Part shown: positions 33,351 through 44,926 of the stretch, piece after piece | Layout: the number at the start of each line of letters is the position of its first letter | How positions within the stretch are numbered: the stretch's first letter is position 1 | DNA from: Thermothielavioides terrestris NRRL 8126 | Lineage: Eukaryota; Ascomycota; Sordariomycetes; Sordariales; Chaetomiaceae | Reading direction: 5' to 3' | DNA length: 64,000 bases | Assembly: GCF_000226115.1 (NCBI RefSeq) | Contig: NC_016462.1 | Coordinates: 992,001-1,056,000, forward strand | Made by a program: the position numbers and the translations under genes | The notes under the pieces: model-generated | Database searches by the model: none | What the model saw: the letters and a program-made list of their open reading frames with translations, nothing else | Told to the model about the DNA's origin: nothing

Positions 33351-34857
33351 GATGATGGCGATGACGGGAGCAGGCGGCAGCTCAGGCCGGAAGGGTGATG
33401 TGCCGGCGATGGAAGATGATGACGGTTTTCGGAGTGACAAATTTGATGAGCGTCTTGCCAGCCGTTTTTCCTTTGACAGATCGGGTTGCAGAAGAACCCA
33501 GGAGATACAGTCGGTTTGGCATGGAGAGAAGAATCGGTGGGCCTCAAGCTGGCGACAAGGCGACAAACGGACGCTTGACGCTGGGTGGCAAGAAGGCTGC
33601 GGAAGGATATGCAACCTCCCGACCGGACGGAAGAAAACAAGATTAAAGAACCTTGCGATCGTTAGTTTTGGCTTTGGGGTTTGGGTATGTTCCCCGGAAA
33701 GCGAAAGTCTCTGATACCCGATAGGACGGGCTGTGATCCGTACCTGTTGGCCAGAGTGTAGACTCTACAACCACGCAAAACAAAGTCGGTGTGCTTCCCA
33801 ATGTCTGAGTGGGAGGCTGGGAGTTGCTTAAAGAAAAATATCGCGCGCAATGAACGAGATGAATTAAGCTCACAGTTCCATTGGCACAGAAAGCCGCGTA
33901 CGTGGAGACAGGTAAACAAATTGTGATCAGAGATTGAATTCGCAGGCAGAGCCGGCAGAGCCTAAGCTGGCAAATCGAGGAGGGCCTGAAAAGATTGCCT
34001 CTTCAAGTAGGTGTTGATAAGAGCGAAATGTGTACAAACCAAGGTCTGAACAAGAGCGGATAGGATCGCAGGGAGGAAGGTGACACCACCCTCCTTCAAG
34101 GACAAGACAACGATTGCATACCTTTTCGTACGGGCCCCGTGATCTCTGATAAGTGTTGCCTCGAGAGTCTTGGGTATCGAGTCCATCCCGGCGAGATGAC
34201 GACGGGGATGCGCATCTCGGGTGGTGACTTGAACGTGCCGTTAGCTATATCCCTCCTCGCTGCTTCCCATCGTGCCCGTTGCCATTCTTCCTTAGCCTGA
34301 CGGACTTTTTCTCGGGCATCGTCTTCTTGTTGATTGACGACGGTTGGGGGTTGAGGGAGAGTCTCGATGTCGCACCTAGATTTCGCGGCTCGAGATGAAC
34401 AGGCTACCTGCTGAACGGATTACCACAGTACGGCCGAGTAGGAGGGGCTGTAAAACACTGACAATCGGTGATTGGCTGCCTCAGAGTGCCAGGGCGAGCA
34501 CAAAACATCTTTCAGTTGCGGCTTTGCCAAACAAGCCTGGGCCTCTCCTCAACAGTCCTTCCACCGACTGTGGGAGACACCAGACACCACGCAAAATCAG
34601 AGGCTCAAGGACAGCCTAGCGCAGAAAAACCTGGACGAAGACAGACCAACGATGCAATGTAGGTGTTGTATTCGCGCATGTGACTGCTCAACCTAGAAGC
34701 GCCGACTGACATGGATGGCCTTCCCCGGGTTCCCCCCGAACAGCGGTGATCAGCTCCCCAAGTACCTGGTAACGAGAACGGCAGTTTCGCCCCGCCCTCT
34801 TCCATTCACCGCAGCGACTCGCGCAACAACTCCAAGCTTTTGTTGCAAAAGGACAAA
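33351..34857. other. Divergent intergenic region, RBR ligase and 2EXR gene
   Basis: About 1.5 kb. Frames found here are short, overlapping and without motifs. It holds both promoters; I see nothing else. Confidence 0.5.
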
Positions 34858-36165
34858 ATGCCTGGACGCGGCCAGTCCCCTCCGTCCAGCGCACCGGACA
34901 GCGTTCGCTGTGGCTCTGAGTACTCTGATGAACCTGCCTTCCACCTGTTCCCGCTTCTCCCAACGGAGCTGCACGTCCAGATCTGGAGGGAAGCCGCCTC
35001 GGTCGTCCGGATGGTTTCTATGCAGGCGGACACGGTTGAGCAGAGAAGCCGGCGGTTCGCCCGAAGGGGGGTCCGCGATCCGCAACACGCTCGCGAGAGG
35101 GTACCTGCGCTGCTCCACGCCACTCACCAGTCCCGCCAGGTTGGCTTGACTATCTACAAGCATCGATTCGAGATTGCCCCTTGGAACGGCCGCCTATGGG
35201 AGACATACATCCTCGCCGACCATGACATTCTCGTCCTCAGCTACGAGGCCTTAAGCAGTCTGGCCGACAGGTGTGAGATTCAGCACATGGACCAGTTCCG
35301 CCTTCTCGAGTTCGAAAACCCGCTTGCCTGGGCCGCGCTAGTCGGCGCGGCTGGACGCGGAGAGCTGGGTTTTGAAACCTTCGAGGAACTTGCGACGCCG
35401 CGGATCAAGACGCTCTTGCAGTATTGCGCCGAGCCTCCGGTCATGTACTGCTTCCGTGGCAACCTTGCGGGTTTAAGGCGGCTCGTTCTCTACAGAAAGG
35501 AGACGGAAGAATGCTGGCCCGGCCTCTACCGCGACCCGGAGGTCTTAGCCAACCTCGACCAGGCTTTTGCAGCCGTCGCGGACAAGGGTCAGATAACACC
35601 GCTGGCTGACGCCACAGTCGGCCCTCTTCCCGAGCGCTACCGCTGCCGGCTTGTCTCCTGCCCGCACCATCCAGGAGCGTGCAATGGTGAACGGCTTTCG
35701 ATTGGCGTCGCCGGTACGCCTCTCGACCTGGGTCAGTGGTTGAAAGCCTGTTACATCCAAGATGTGCTCCGCCGCAGTGTGGGCCTTTTCCATGGCGGCT
35801 TCGGTGACGACCCGGACGTCCAGGACATGGCCGTGTGGCACTTCTCCGAACCGCCGTACCAGCCGGCTCGACCGAGGGCAGCCACCGATAAACTCCCCGC
35901 CGCCAATGAGCACCCGTGTGCGGGTGCCTTGCGGTCTCTCGCTTATGGCGTGGCCTGGCAAATGGCCACGATTTACACGAGCTATTGCAACTGGGCTGTA
36001 CCTTGTCAACGGCGTTATCCGGATGACCCTCGACGGTATATCCGGATCACTTCGGAGGAGGTTGAGGGAGGTCTCCCGGAGCTGGACAGAACGCCAGACT
36101 GCGGACCTTGCCGGCTCACGAGGCCCGGGAGCCAATATATCGTCGTAGGTTCTCACCAATTTTAA
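34858..36165 (+). CDS. 2EXR domain protein
   Basis: Single exon, 435 aa, function unknown. The N-terminal FHLFPLLPTELHVQIWREA (about residues 24-42) is the hallmark of the 2EXR domain, a family expanded in filamentous ascomycetes and often of variable presence between strains. ALLHATHQSRQVGLTIYKHRFEI follows, as usual in the family. The rest is a mixed region with cysteine pairs near the C-terminus (TPDCGPCRL). The frame reaches further up with a TTG, but the ATG at 34858 is the first standard start. The gene has no intron and is followed 157 bp later by a run of 34 A on the same strand. Confidence 0.75.
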   Translation: MPGRGQSPPSSAPDSVRCGSEYSDEPAFHLFPLLPTELHVQIWREAASVVRMVSMQADTVEQRSRRFARRGVRDPQHARERVPALLHATHQSRQVGLTIYKHRFEIAPWNGRLWETYILADHDILVLSYEALSSLADRCEIQHMDQFRLLEFENPLAWAALVGAAGRGELGFETFEELATPRIKTLLQYCAEPPVMYCFRGNLAGLRRLVLYRKETEECWPGLYRDPEVLANLDQAFAAVADKGQITPLADATVGPLPERYRCRLVSCPHHPGACNGERLSIGVAGTPLDLGQWLKACYIQDVLRRSVGLFHGGFGDDPDVQDMAVWHFSEPPYQPARPRAATDKLPAANEHPCAGALRSLAYGVAWQMATIYTSYCNWAVPCQRRYPDDPRRYIRITSEEVEGGLPELDRTPDCGPCRLTRPGSQYIVVGSHQF

Positions 36166-36322
36166 AGGGATAGCGCAACTATTGGGTCTATTAGACGACC
36201 AGCGGTGTCTCGAAGAATGTATGGATTAACTCCGGACATAGGTCACGTTGCCAGCTCGCGTCCGGCGAACTTGATCATTCGAATCTGGTCTCGTCAGGAT
36301 CACGGCGCCATTCATGCCTCCG

Positions 36323-36358
<36 letters not shown>

Positions 36359-36787
36359 AAGAAACAAAAAAAAGAAAGGAAAAAAAGGAAAGAAAAAGAA
36401 ATTGCTACTGAAACCGAGACTGGACCGTCGCTGACTTGCTTACAACCACGACTGAGTTCGCCTGAGAACGAGAGAAGCCGAAGATGGGGTTTGCGGGCTA
36501 CCGGAGATAACCGGCAACCATTTGCCAAGATGGCCCGAATCGGAGATCTTTACTGCATCGCCGATGGTTAACGCCGGCGGCCGGCACTCCACCAGGGAGA
36601 AGAAGGAGGGGCGGCCGAAAGCGGGGTTGCCAACAAGCGGCATGCAGAGGTCTTACTCAGACCCCCCATCGCAGACCGGTCCATAAATGAGGACAGTGAG
36701 CATTGTCGTCTGAGCCGTCAATTGCCACTCACTTTCACACAAGTATCGTGCTCAGCTGTGTCGACAAGAAAGCGAAAACCGACCAAC
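36166..36787. other. Intergenic region with purine-rich tract
   Basis: The region between the 2EXR protein and the reductase. It contains the A34 run and a following A/G-rich stretch, listed separately. Confidence 0.5.
36323..36402 (+). repeat. A34 homopolymer followed by A/G-rich tract
   Basis: 34 consecutive A at 36323-36356, then about 45 bases of A with scattered G. It is either a simple repeat or the trace of a reverse-transcribed polyadenylated RNA. No target-site duplication is evident by eye. Confidence 0.8.
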
Positions 36788-38124
36788 ATGACGAAGGTTC
36801 TCTTGACAGGTAAGCGCTTGTGTGGAACTGCGGTATCACTCTCCAGCGTGTGGCTGACTGCGTGCGTAGGTGGCTCCGGCTTTATTGCTGGTAAGTTCCA
36901 AGACAGCATGCCTTTTTCTTTCCATACAATATGCATACCCTCCTCCGAGGCAGTCGAGCGAGGATCTGTCCAGGAGATGGAATTATGGCTCAGGATGACG
37001 GCGCTTTTGAGCACACACACCCCAGACTGACACACCCCACCCACAGCCCACATCCTGGAGCAGCTCCTCGCCAAAGGCCACAGCGTGGTGACGACGGTGC
37101 GCAGCGAGGACAAGGCGGCCAAGATCCGCGAAGCGCACCCCGCGCAGGCCGTGTCGGGCGACCTCGTCGTGGCCATCGTGCCCGACATCGCGAAGCCCGA
37201 CGCCTTCGACGAGGTGGTCAAGACGCCCGGCCTGGAGGTTGTCTTCCACACGGCCTCGCCGTTTCACTACAGGTGGAGTGCGTACACCCTCCCCTCTCAC
37301 TCCCTCACATCCTCCCCAACCCCAAACACAGCTAACCAAAATCCCCCCTCCCAGCCGACGCCCAAAGAGACCTAATCGACCCAGCGGTGATCGGCACGAC
37401 CGCGATCCTGCAGGCGGTGGCGCGCTCCGCGCCGACAGTGCGGCGGGTGGTCGTGACCTCGTCCTTCGCAGCCATCATCGACGAGGCGCACACGGCCGAC
37501 CCGACGCACACGTACACCGAAGCGTCATGGAACCCGGTGACGCTGGCCGACATCCACCGGTCGCGGCCGACGGCGTACCGCGCGAGCAAGACGCTGGCCG
37601 AGCGCGCGGCCTGGGCCTTCGTGCGCGACCCGGCCAACGGCGCCCGCTTCGACCTCGTCACCGTCAACCCGCCCATGGTCTTCGGCCCCCTCGCCCCCGC
37701 GCACTACGTGCCCGCGCTGGACGCGGTCAACACCAGCAACGAGCGGGTGGTGGACTGCCTGCGCGGCAAGTGGCGCGACGAGGTGCCCGAGACCGGCGCG
37801 GCCATGATCTGGGTGGACGTCAGGGACGTGGCGACGGCGCATGTGAAGGCCGGGCTGGAGATCCCCGAGGCCGGTGGCAGGCGGCTGTTCACGACCGCGG
37901 GGCTGTTCAGCCACGCCGAGATGGCGAGCATCGTGCGGAGGAACTTCCCTGAGTATAAGGACCTGCTGCCGACGGAGGAGACCAAGGGCGGGGAGCTGCC
38001 GCCGGAGAACGAGCGGTACAAGTTCGACAACTCGGCGACCAGCGCGCTGCTGAAGATCGACTGGATTCCGTTTGAGAAGAGCATCGTCGATACGGTAAAC
38101 AGCCTGAAGAAGGTTGGTGCGTAG
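36788..38124 (+). CDS. NAD(P)-dependent aldehyde/ketone reductase (GRE2-like extended SDR)
   Basis: Four exons, 36788-36809, 36870-36890, 37047-37277 and 37355-38124, give 347 aa. It is predicted to reduce aldehydes, methylglyoxal or ketones like yeast GRE2 and the dihydroflavonol reductase group. The Rossmann motif TGGSGFIAAHILEQLL is assembled from three exons, a very small second exon of 21 bp included. VTSSFAA carries the catalytic Ser and AYRASKTLAE the Tyr and Lys. NPPMVFGP and WVDVRDVATAHVKA are further family signatures. The third intron was placed at the GTGCGT donor (37278), the only choice that keeps frame (SPFHYRW-TDAQRDLIDPAV). Its 3' end is only 82 bp from that of ORC6 on the other strand. 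Natural substrate unknown. Confidence 0.88.
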
Positions 38125-38206
38125 GGCTCGCCGTCGGCGCAGGACTGTACTTGTGACGATAGAGAATAGACGAGCCTAGGCAATAGCCGTCGTCGCTTTG
38201 CTTTGC

Positions 38207-39439
38207 CTACCGGGCCTCCAACTCTTTAATCCGTTTCAGGATCCCAACTTTCCATTCCGCATAGGCCTTCCTCTTCCTCTCGCTCAGGTAGTCGTATCGT
38301 TCCTGGAACATGCTATCCGGCCGCCCAACCAGGCCCATCACCACCGCCTCCCCCGCCGCCGCCGCCCCGTCCTCCCTCTCCCCATCCTGCCTCGCCCTTT
38401 CCCTCTCCGCCAACTCCTCCACCCCCCTCACCCACTCCAGATCAAACCACCCCCGCCGACTCCCCCTCACAGCAGCAACATCAAACTCCCTCACGCTTAC
38501 CTCCCCTTCCCACCCATCCCACCACCCATCCTCCTCCTCCGACCCAGCCTGGGCCCCAGAAGAAGACGGAACCAGCACCTCCCGCCTAGCCCGCTCCAAG
38601 CAGGCAGCCACCTCGCGGCGGAACCGCACGTACCGCTCGCGGTCGACCTCCTCCCCCTCGCGCGGCCAGGTCACGCCGCGCCAGACAAAGATGTACAGCG
38701 CGCCGAGCACGGCCACCGGGTGCGCGCGCGCCCACGCGTCGCCCGTCGGCTGCCCGCCCGGCGCCAGGACGGACTCGAGCCCCGCCGCTACCACGGGGCC
38801 GATCGGTGCTGGGCCGAGGTGGGTTGTCAGAAAGCGCAGGGTTGGGCGCATCCATCGGGGGAGGGCGGGGGGTGCTGGGGTGGGGGCCGTGGGTTTGGGA
38901 GTGGTGGTGGTGGTGCGTTTCTTGGTGGGGGTGTCGGTGAGGGGTGTGGCGCTGCTGCTGGTTGGGTTGCGGAAGTGAGAGAGGGATTGGTCTTTGCTCG
39001 GGGTGGTGCGCGAGGGCGGGCCGCGGGATTTGCTTGCCAGCGGCGAGGTGGCCAGGAGTTGCTGTTCGCGGAGCTTGGAGCTGGGCGTGCGGATGCGGCC
39101 GCTGCCGAGGACGCCGCCCGGGGTACCAGGTGTGCGGCTCGGTGTGGACCCAGCGGCGGGGAGGATCTTGTCGAGGTGGTTGAACAGCCGCTTGTAGATG
39201 CGCGGAGGGATCGGGGGTCGCGGGTCGATGGGCGGCAGGTCGAGTGCCGTCTTGAGCCGTTCGCACGCGAGATGGGCGCAGGCGTATGGCCGCGCCGTTT
39301 CCTCCTCGGCCTTGAGCGTGCTGGCGCGGTGCCTCGACTGCGCGAGCAGAGAGCTCGCCAGCTCCGTGAGGGGCTGCGGGAGGGCCGCGTTGTGCGTCGG
39401 CAGCAGCGACAAAAGCGACTGCTCAATGGAGCGGTTCAT
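38207..39439 (-). CDS. orc6: Origin recognition complex subunit 6
   Basis: Single exon, 410 aa. ORC6 is the smallest subunit of the complex that marks replication origins and helps load MCM helicase. The N-terminal MNRSIEQSLLSLLPTHNAALPQPLTEL and SLLAQSRHRASTLKAEEE form the first cyclin-like helical domain, continuing with ACERLKTALDLP and PPRIYKRLFNHLD. A Ser/Thr/Pro-rich linker with several TPxK/R and SPL sites (about residues 95-190) is a likely CDK target region. A second helical domain follows (PRWMRPTLRFLTTHLGP onward), and the C-terminus is charged. It shares a 355-bp bidirectional promoter with the i-AAA protease gene. Confidence in the family is good but rests on recall of fungal ORC6 sequences rather than a sharp motif. 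Confidence 0.85.
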   Translation of the reverse strand: MNRSIEQSLLSLLPTHNAALPQPLTELASSLLAQSRHRASTLKAEEETARPYACAHLACERLKTALDLPPIDPRPPIPPRIYKRLFNHLDKILPAAGSTPSRTPGTPGGVLGSGRIRTPSSKLREQQLLATSPLASKSRGPPSRTTPSKDQSLSHFRNPTSSSATPLTDTPTKKRTTTTTPKPTAPTPAPPALPRWMRPTLRFLTTHLGPAPIGPVVAAGLESVLAPGGQPTGDAWARAHPVAVLGALYIFVWRGVTWPREGEEVDRERYVRFRREVAACLERARREVLVPSSSGAQAGSEEEDGWWDGWEGEVSVREFDVAAVRGSRRGWFDLEWVRGVEELAERERARQDGEREDGAAAAGEAVVMGLVGRPDSMFQERYDYLSERKRKAYAEWKVGILKRIKELEAR

Positions 39440-39794
39440 GATTGCCGCTGCGTTGAGCTCGCCAAGAATGTGGAGGTTCGAGGTTTGAGTTTGCCGATTG
39501 TGGGTTGCCTGATCGTTCGGCTTCCCCAGCTCTTCCTTCCACTAACGAGTCGCATGGAATCAGGCGACGCGATTGAGCACGGGTGGTGCGACGCCAGATC
39601 ACGTGTGCTGACTGGGCAGAACTGGGGTGGCGAGATTGCCAAGCCTTGCGGAATAATCCGTGGGCAATCAGCGGCTTGCCTCCCCCAACGTTCGGCGGTG
39701 CTTTGCATCATTCTTCTTCCCTTCCGCAACCCGCAGCTGCATCCCGCCAGATCTGACATTTTCGCCCGCAGTCAGCGGGCAGTCAGCGCACACC
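39440..39794. promoter_or_regulatory. Bidirectional promoter, ORC6 and i-AAA protease
   Basis: 355 bp between divergent ATGs at 39439 and 39795. No specific site recognised. Confidence 0.5.
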
Positions 39795-42575
39795 ATGGCT
39801 TTCCACGCAAGTGGGCTGCCGGTGAGTTTGACCGTGTGGAACTCCAATTTTATCTCCTTGCTAAGCGAAACCGTTTTCCAGAGCATCGCGGCCGCGACGT
39901 CGGATCTGTGGCCGTCGCTGGCCAACACTCTCGCCGTCCCCTGGAGAGTGCCGACCCCCGCCGCTCCGACGCCGAAACCTCGACTACCCCGCGCCGCCGC
40001 CGCGCCTCATGCCGGGGCGCCCACCGCAGCACGCTCCGTTGCTGCCAACGAGGACGCTCCGATCCACGCGCAAAGGAACACGGTGGCCCAGGCGAAACCC
40101 GAGCTCCCCGACTTTCTCCGCGACGCTGTCCTCTCACCGCGCTTCCTCGACCGCCGCCTCGCCAACGCATCACCTATCGACGTCTTCTCTGAATTGTCGA
40201 CCCTGTCTCCTCGCTCGCTCGCCATGGCGAATCCCCTCATGCGCCGCTCCTATGCCGCCTTGGTGGGCCGCCCCCTCATCAGGCTGCCCGGCCTCCGGTC
40301 CATGAGCACCTATCAGCCGAGCCGCATGCAACAGTTTACCTGGATCCGGTCGCACTCCCCCTTACTCAACATGCAGTCCCGCGCCTTTGGCACCGGCGGC
40401 GTCCCGCGCGATCTTCTCGCCAACCGCGAGGCCGTCGCCAACCGGAACCCGAACAGCGCCACGGCCCAAAACTCTTTCTATCAGCTTCTTTTGAAGGCTA
40501 ACATGCCCGCAATTGTTGTTGAGCGGTATCAGTCTGGTGCGCTATGACCGCGATTCGTTTTCTGTTGTCTCTGGCCCATGCTAACGCGGTCATTGCAGGA
40601 CGGTTTGCGACGAACGAGGCGGCCGACGAGGCTTACCAAAAGGCGCTGGCCATGATCAACGGCAGCACTGGTGCTGCCGCCCAAGGCGACGCGGCCGCCA
40701 ATGCCGCTGGGCTCAACTCGACCGGCCTCCAGGCTGTCGGCCAGGCTGTGGCCGCTCACCGCGCCGGTGGCAACATGGCCTTCTCGACAGGCAATGGTGG
40801 CAAAAACGGGCCTCTGCACGTTATCGTGGACGAGACGTTCGGCACGGCCGCTCTGCGATGGATCAAATTTCTTTTATGGTTCGGTCTTTGCGCATATCTC
40901 AGCCTGGTCATCGTTACCATGGTCGTTGAGGGCATGACCACCTTCAAGCGACCCGGGAGCAAAGTTGAGGGCGTCGAAGCCAAAGCCGAGAACCAGAAGG
41001 CCCGCTTCAGCGATGTGCACGGCTGCGATGAGGCCAAGGAGGAACTCCAAGAGCTGGTCGAGTTCCTGCGGAATCCCGAAAAGTTCAACAACCTTGGCGG
41101 CAAGCTTCCCAAGGGCGTCCTCCTCGTCGGGCCCCCCGGCACTGGCAAGACTCTGTTGGCTCGGGCGGTAGCCGGCGAGGCTGGTGTGCCCTTCTTCTTC
41201 ATGTCTGGCAGCGAGTTCGATGAGATCTACGTCGGCGTGGGCGCCAAGCGCGTCCGCGAACTCTTCAATGCCGCCAAGGCCAAGGCTCCTTCTATTGTCT
41301 TCATCGATGAATTGGACGCCATAGGCGGCCGGCGCAACTCGCGCGATGCCACCTACGTGCGCCAGACCCTGAACCAACTGCTGACCGAGATGGACGGCTT
41401 CGCCCAGAACAGCGGAGTCATCATCCTGGCCGCTACCAACTTCCCCGAGTCCCTCGATAAGGCGCTCACCCGCCCCGGCCGTTTTGACCGGCATGTCGTC
41501 GTCTCCCTCCCCGATGTCCGCGGCCGGATTGCCATCCTGAAACACCACGCGAAGAAGATCAAGATGGGTCCGGATGTCAACATCGAGGCCATTGCGGCCC
41601 GCACTTCGGGCTTGTCCGGCGCCGAGCTCGAGAACATCGTTAACCAGGCAGCCGTGCGCGCCAGCAAGACCAAGGCCAAAGCCGTTATGCAGACGCATTT
41701 TGAGTGGGCCAAAGACAAGGTCCTCATGGGTGCCGAGAAGAAGACGATGGTCATCACGCCCAAGGAGAAGGAGATGACGGCGTACCACGAAGCCGGCCAC
41801 GCGCTGGTTGCCTACTATTCCAAGGACAGCTCCGGCGAGCTCTACAAGGTTACCGTGCTCCCTCGCGGACAGTCGCTGGGCCACACGGCCTTCCTACCCG
41901 AGATGGACAAGTACTCGTACACTGTTCGCGACTACATGGGCCACATCGACCGTGCCATGGGTGGCAAGGTCGCCGAGGAGATCGTCTACGGCAACGAGTA
42001 TGTGACGAGCGGCGTCAGTGCAGTACGTGGTTTTCCCCTCCATTTCCTTACCCCGGCATATCCGAGTATTTCGCTGACTGAAAGCCTAGGACCTCGACTC
42101 GGCCACCAGGATAGCGTGGCAGATGGTCGCGCAGCTCGGCATGTCAGAGCGTCTCGGCCCCGTCGAATACATGCGCAAGTACGAGCGGCTGAGCTCCGAG
42201 ACCCGGGCCATGGTTGAGGCCGAGGTCAAGAGGGTGCTCGACGATTCGTATGCGCGCGCCCGCGCCCTGCTGATCTCCAAGAGGAAGGAACTCGACCTGC
42301 TCGCCAAGGCCCTCGTCGAGTACGAGACGCTCGACCGCGCCGAGATCGAAAAGGTCCTGCGCGGGGAGAAATTGGAGGGGCGCATCTCCGTGCCGCTCGG
42401 GCCGATGGCAGTCCCGAAGCCGGCCCAGGGCGTGGAGCCCGGCCTGCCCATGCCACCGATCGGTGGCGGCGGGGCGGACGGTGAAGGAGCGGGTCCGGGA
42501 AGCCCACCGCCGCCTGCGCCGCCGCCGCCGGCACCCGCGAGGGCGATCTTTGAGCCCGCGAAGGAGCAGGAGTAG
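39795..42575 (+). CDS. yme1: Mitochondrial i-AAA protease (Yme1/IAP-1)
   Basis: Exons 39795-39821, 39882-40536, 40599-42022 and 42090-42575 give 863 aa. It is an ATP-dependent zinc metalloprotease of the mitochondrial inner membrane with its active site in the intermembrane space, degrading unassembled and regulatory proteins. The long N-terminus is rich in Ala, Arg and Pro, as in mitochondrial presequences, and [13 protein letters not shown] and [23 protein letters not shown] precede the transmembrane helix ([22 protein letters not shown]). The AAA module has Walker A GPPGTGKT, Walker [13 protein letters not shown] and the second region of homology [25 protein letters not shown] is the zinc-binding protease motif. 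A single transmembrane helix distinguishes it from m-AAA enzymes. The C-terminus is Pro/Gly-rich. Confidence 0.96.
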
Positions 42576-43037
42576 AAGAGGCGGGGACCGGTGGTGAGTG
42601 AGTGAGCTGCTTTTGGTTAGCACGGCAGCGTGGGTCAGGCACCCAAATGCGGGCTCGTGACTTTGCGCTGCCGAGAGATTGCGGACGATAGGGAACTGGT
42701 CGAACGGGCATGGGTGGCGTTTTGTGTTGTCATCACTTCAGGGGTCCGTATACCTCCCGAGCGGTGTGAATCTTCTTTGTGTGTTGTTCTCAATCAAGAA
42801 GGCGCCATAGCAAGGAATATATCTCTACTAGTTTATTCGAACCTGCTAGGGGACGGGTGAAAGCAACTTGGCCGGGCAGCTGTGCCTATGTACATGCACG
42901 AGTATATCCCGGAGCTAAGTCCGAGAAAAAAAAATGATGCTCATTGTTGAATACGATGCCCTTCGTCCCTCGGTCAGTTCCGCTGCCCAGCTAGCCTTGA
43001 CCACACCGCCATGATACTTCCTCCATCCGCTCGCCCC
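42576..43037. other. Convergent intergenic region, i-AAA protease and reductase family gene
   Basis: Shared 3' region, 462 bp. It includes a run of 9 A near 42926. Nothing else seen. Confidence 0.5.
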
Positions 43038-44020
43038 TCACCACACCCCAGGAATAACCGCCCACCGGCCCCGGATCTTCTCCTCCCCAAACTTCTCCAC
43101 ATACCACTGCCGACCGCGCACCGCCCGCGGCAGCATCGCGGCGACCTCGTTCAGCACAAAGCACCGCGCCGGTGCGCACCCCCACCCGGCCGCCATCCAG
43201 AAGCCGACCCACTCGATCCACTCGACCAGGTAGTGCGGGTACAGCACGACCTTGAACAGCCCGGCCTGCGGAATCTCATAGTGCTTGTCCACGCCCTGTC
43301 CCTGGCCCTTCCCTCCCTTCCCCCGGGCCTGCCGCAGCCGGCGGCGGCGGATCTCCCGCAGCTCGTCGTCGTGGTAGTAGTTCGCGGCCAGGCCGAGGTA
43401 GAAGAGCGCCAGCCCGGCGGCGAACTGCGCGGTCGGCCAGGGCGCCAGGTGCGCGGCCCACTGCGCGGGCGTGGTCGGGCCGTACGCGCCCAGCCACGCG
43501 CCCAGCAGCAGGCCGTTGGTCAGCTGGAAGGCGACGCCCGAGAGGAAGATGATGATGTGCAGCGGCGACATGGACGGCTGCAGCCAGGGGAAGAGCAGCG
43601 CGCGGTAGGTGTAGTGCAGCACGAACAGGGCGGCCAGGACTTGGTTTTGGTAGGGCAGGCTTGGGGGTTCTTGGCCGCCGCTGCCGGCGGCGGCGGCGGC
43701 GGTGGTGGTGGTTTGGGAGCGCAGGGTGCGCAGGGTGTACAGCAGCGTCAGGAAGCCTGGCGTTTCCATCAGCAGCCAGCCCAGGCGACCGGGCAGGTTG
43801 AGGCGCGAGGTCACCGAGGTTTTGCCCATGCCGTACCAGGGTATGAGCCATTGGAGGGAGGCGGCCTGGGTGAGGGTTAGATGGCGAGAGAGAGGGAATG
43901 GTGGCGGGCGGGATGATTACGGACCAGGGGAAACCACTTCCAGACGGACAGGATGAGCTCGTAGTTCTCGCGATTAGGCGGGAACCAGTTGTTGATGAGG
44001 CCGACGGTTGAAGTAGCCAT
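43038..44020 (-). CDS. Steroid 5-alpha-reductase family membrane protein
   Basis: Exons 44020-43925 and 43865-43038 give 307 aa. Members of this family use NADPH to reduce a C=C bond next to a carbonyl in steroids, polyprenals or enoyl lipids at the ER. The first exon MATSTVGLINNWFPPNRENY is followed after a 59-bp intron by SLQWLIPWYGMGKTS. Several hydrophobic helices run through the protein. The C-terminal signature IPQAGLFKVVLYPHYLVEWIEWVGFW matches the NADPH/substrate-binding part of the 3-oxo-5-alpha-steroid 4-dehydrogenase domain, and the protein ends RGRWAVIPGVW. The WIEW motif is closer to SRD5A1/2-like proteins than to the polyprenal reductase DFG10. The actual substrate in fungi is not settled. 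Confidence 0.85.
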
Positions 44021-44926
44021 GGTGGGTGGTGTATTTCTTTCGGGGAGTGGCTGTTGTGATTATGAAGGGTGAAAACGCAGGTTGAGCTCAGTTCTGGGCA
44101 CCGCTGTGTTCACTGTGAACTTTCAACGGGCTGAGTTCACCGCGCCGTTCCGGTCGGACGCAAGAGTGGTCGGGAAAATGAAAACGAGCAAATGAACGCT
44201 CAGAGTCCGCGACGCTGGGAGTTCGCGCAGATCAATCCGTCCCCGGAACCAGCTTCGTTGGCGCGGATGCACAATGTTATTCCGTACGCGGCACGACAGG
44301 CCCAACTCGAACACGCAGGTCCACGTCCAACATCAACAACATCTGGGGGCGGGTGATGTCAGGGAAACGAAACGAGACCCACCCCCGACGTTACCTTGTA
44401 ACAGGAACCCTAGCCAATCGGATCCCGTACACTGCTGGTAACTTACACCTTCATCATCAATACGTTACACTTTATGTCCGCTCGCTCTTCAGTACTCCGT
44501 GCTGCCGGTTTGTCCACATTCAACACGTCTTAAGTCTAAATTCCCCTTAGCGAGGAGACAACAAGACAAGAAGTCCACGACACCACGACAGAAGGCAGCA
44601 ATAATGAAGCTGAAGCGTGCTATTGCAGCAACAATGAAGCCGAAGCGTGCGATTGGTAGAGTATTCAACCAGGCCAATTGCCAAACCCTCGCTCGCCAGG
44701 CTGCCATGACCCAACCCCAGCCGATCCCATCTATCAATACAAGTACATCCCACACCGTGCAACCCCAAGCCTGCCTACCCAACCGCATTTAAAACCCCCT
44801 CTCTCACTGCCTCGCCGAAAACCAAACCACCCACGCCATGACCATCCCATCGTAACTCGTATCCATGATCCCCTTGCTTCGCACACGCCCGCTCAGTTGT
44901 GATTTGGAAATAAAAAAGCAGGTAAA
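44021..44926. other. Intergenic region, reductase promoter and MINDY 3' side
   Basis: 906 bp with a partly duplicated stretch near 44600-44655 (two similar copies around AATGAAGCNGAAGCGTGC). No convincing gene. Confidence 0.5.

Noticed and set aside
33351..33614. N-terminal extension of the RBR ligase
   Set aside because: The frame is open above the ATG at 33350, but the extension lacks domain character and begins in promoter-like sequence.
43038..44020. Steroid 5-alpha-reductase family gene as part of a steroid-degradation cluster
   Set aside because: It is 11 kb from the P450, with unrelated genes between (ligase, ORC6, protease) and no shared motif. Proximity alone is not evidence.
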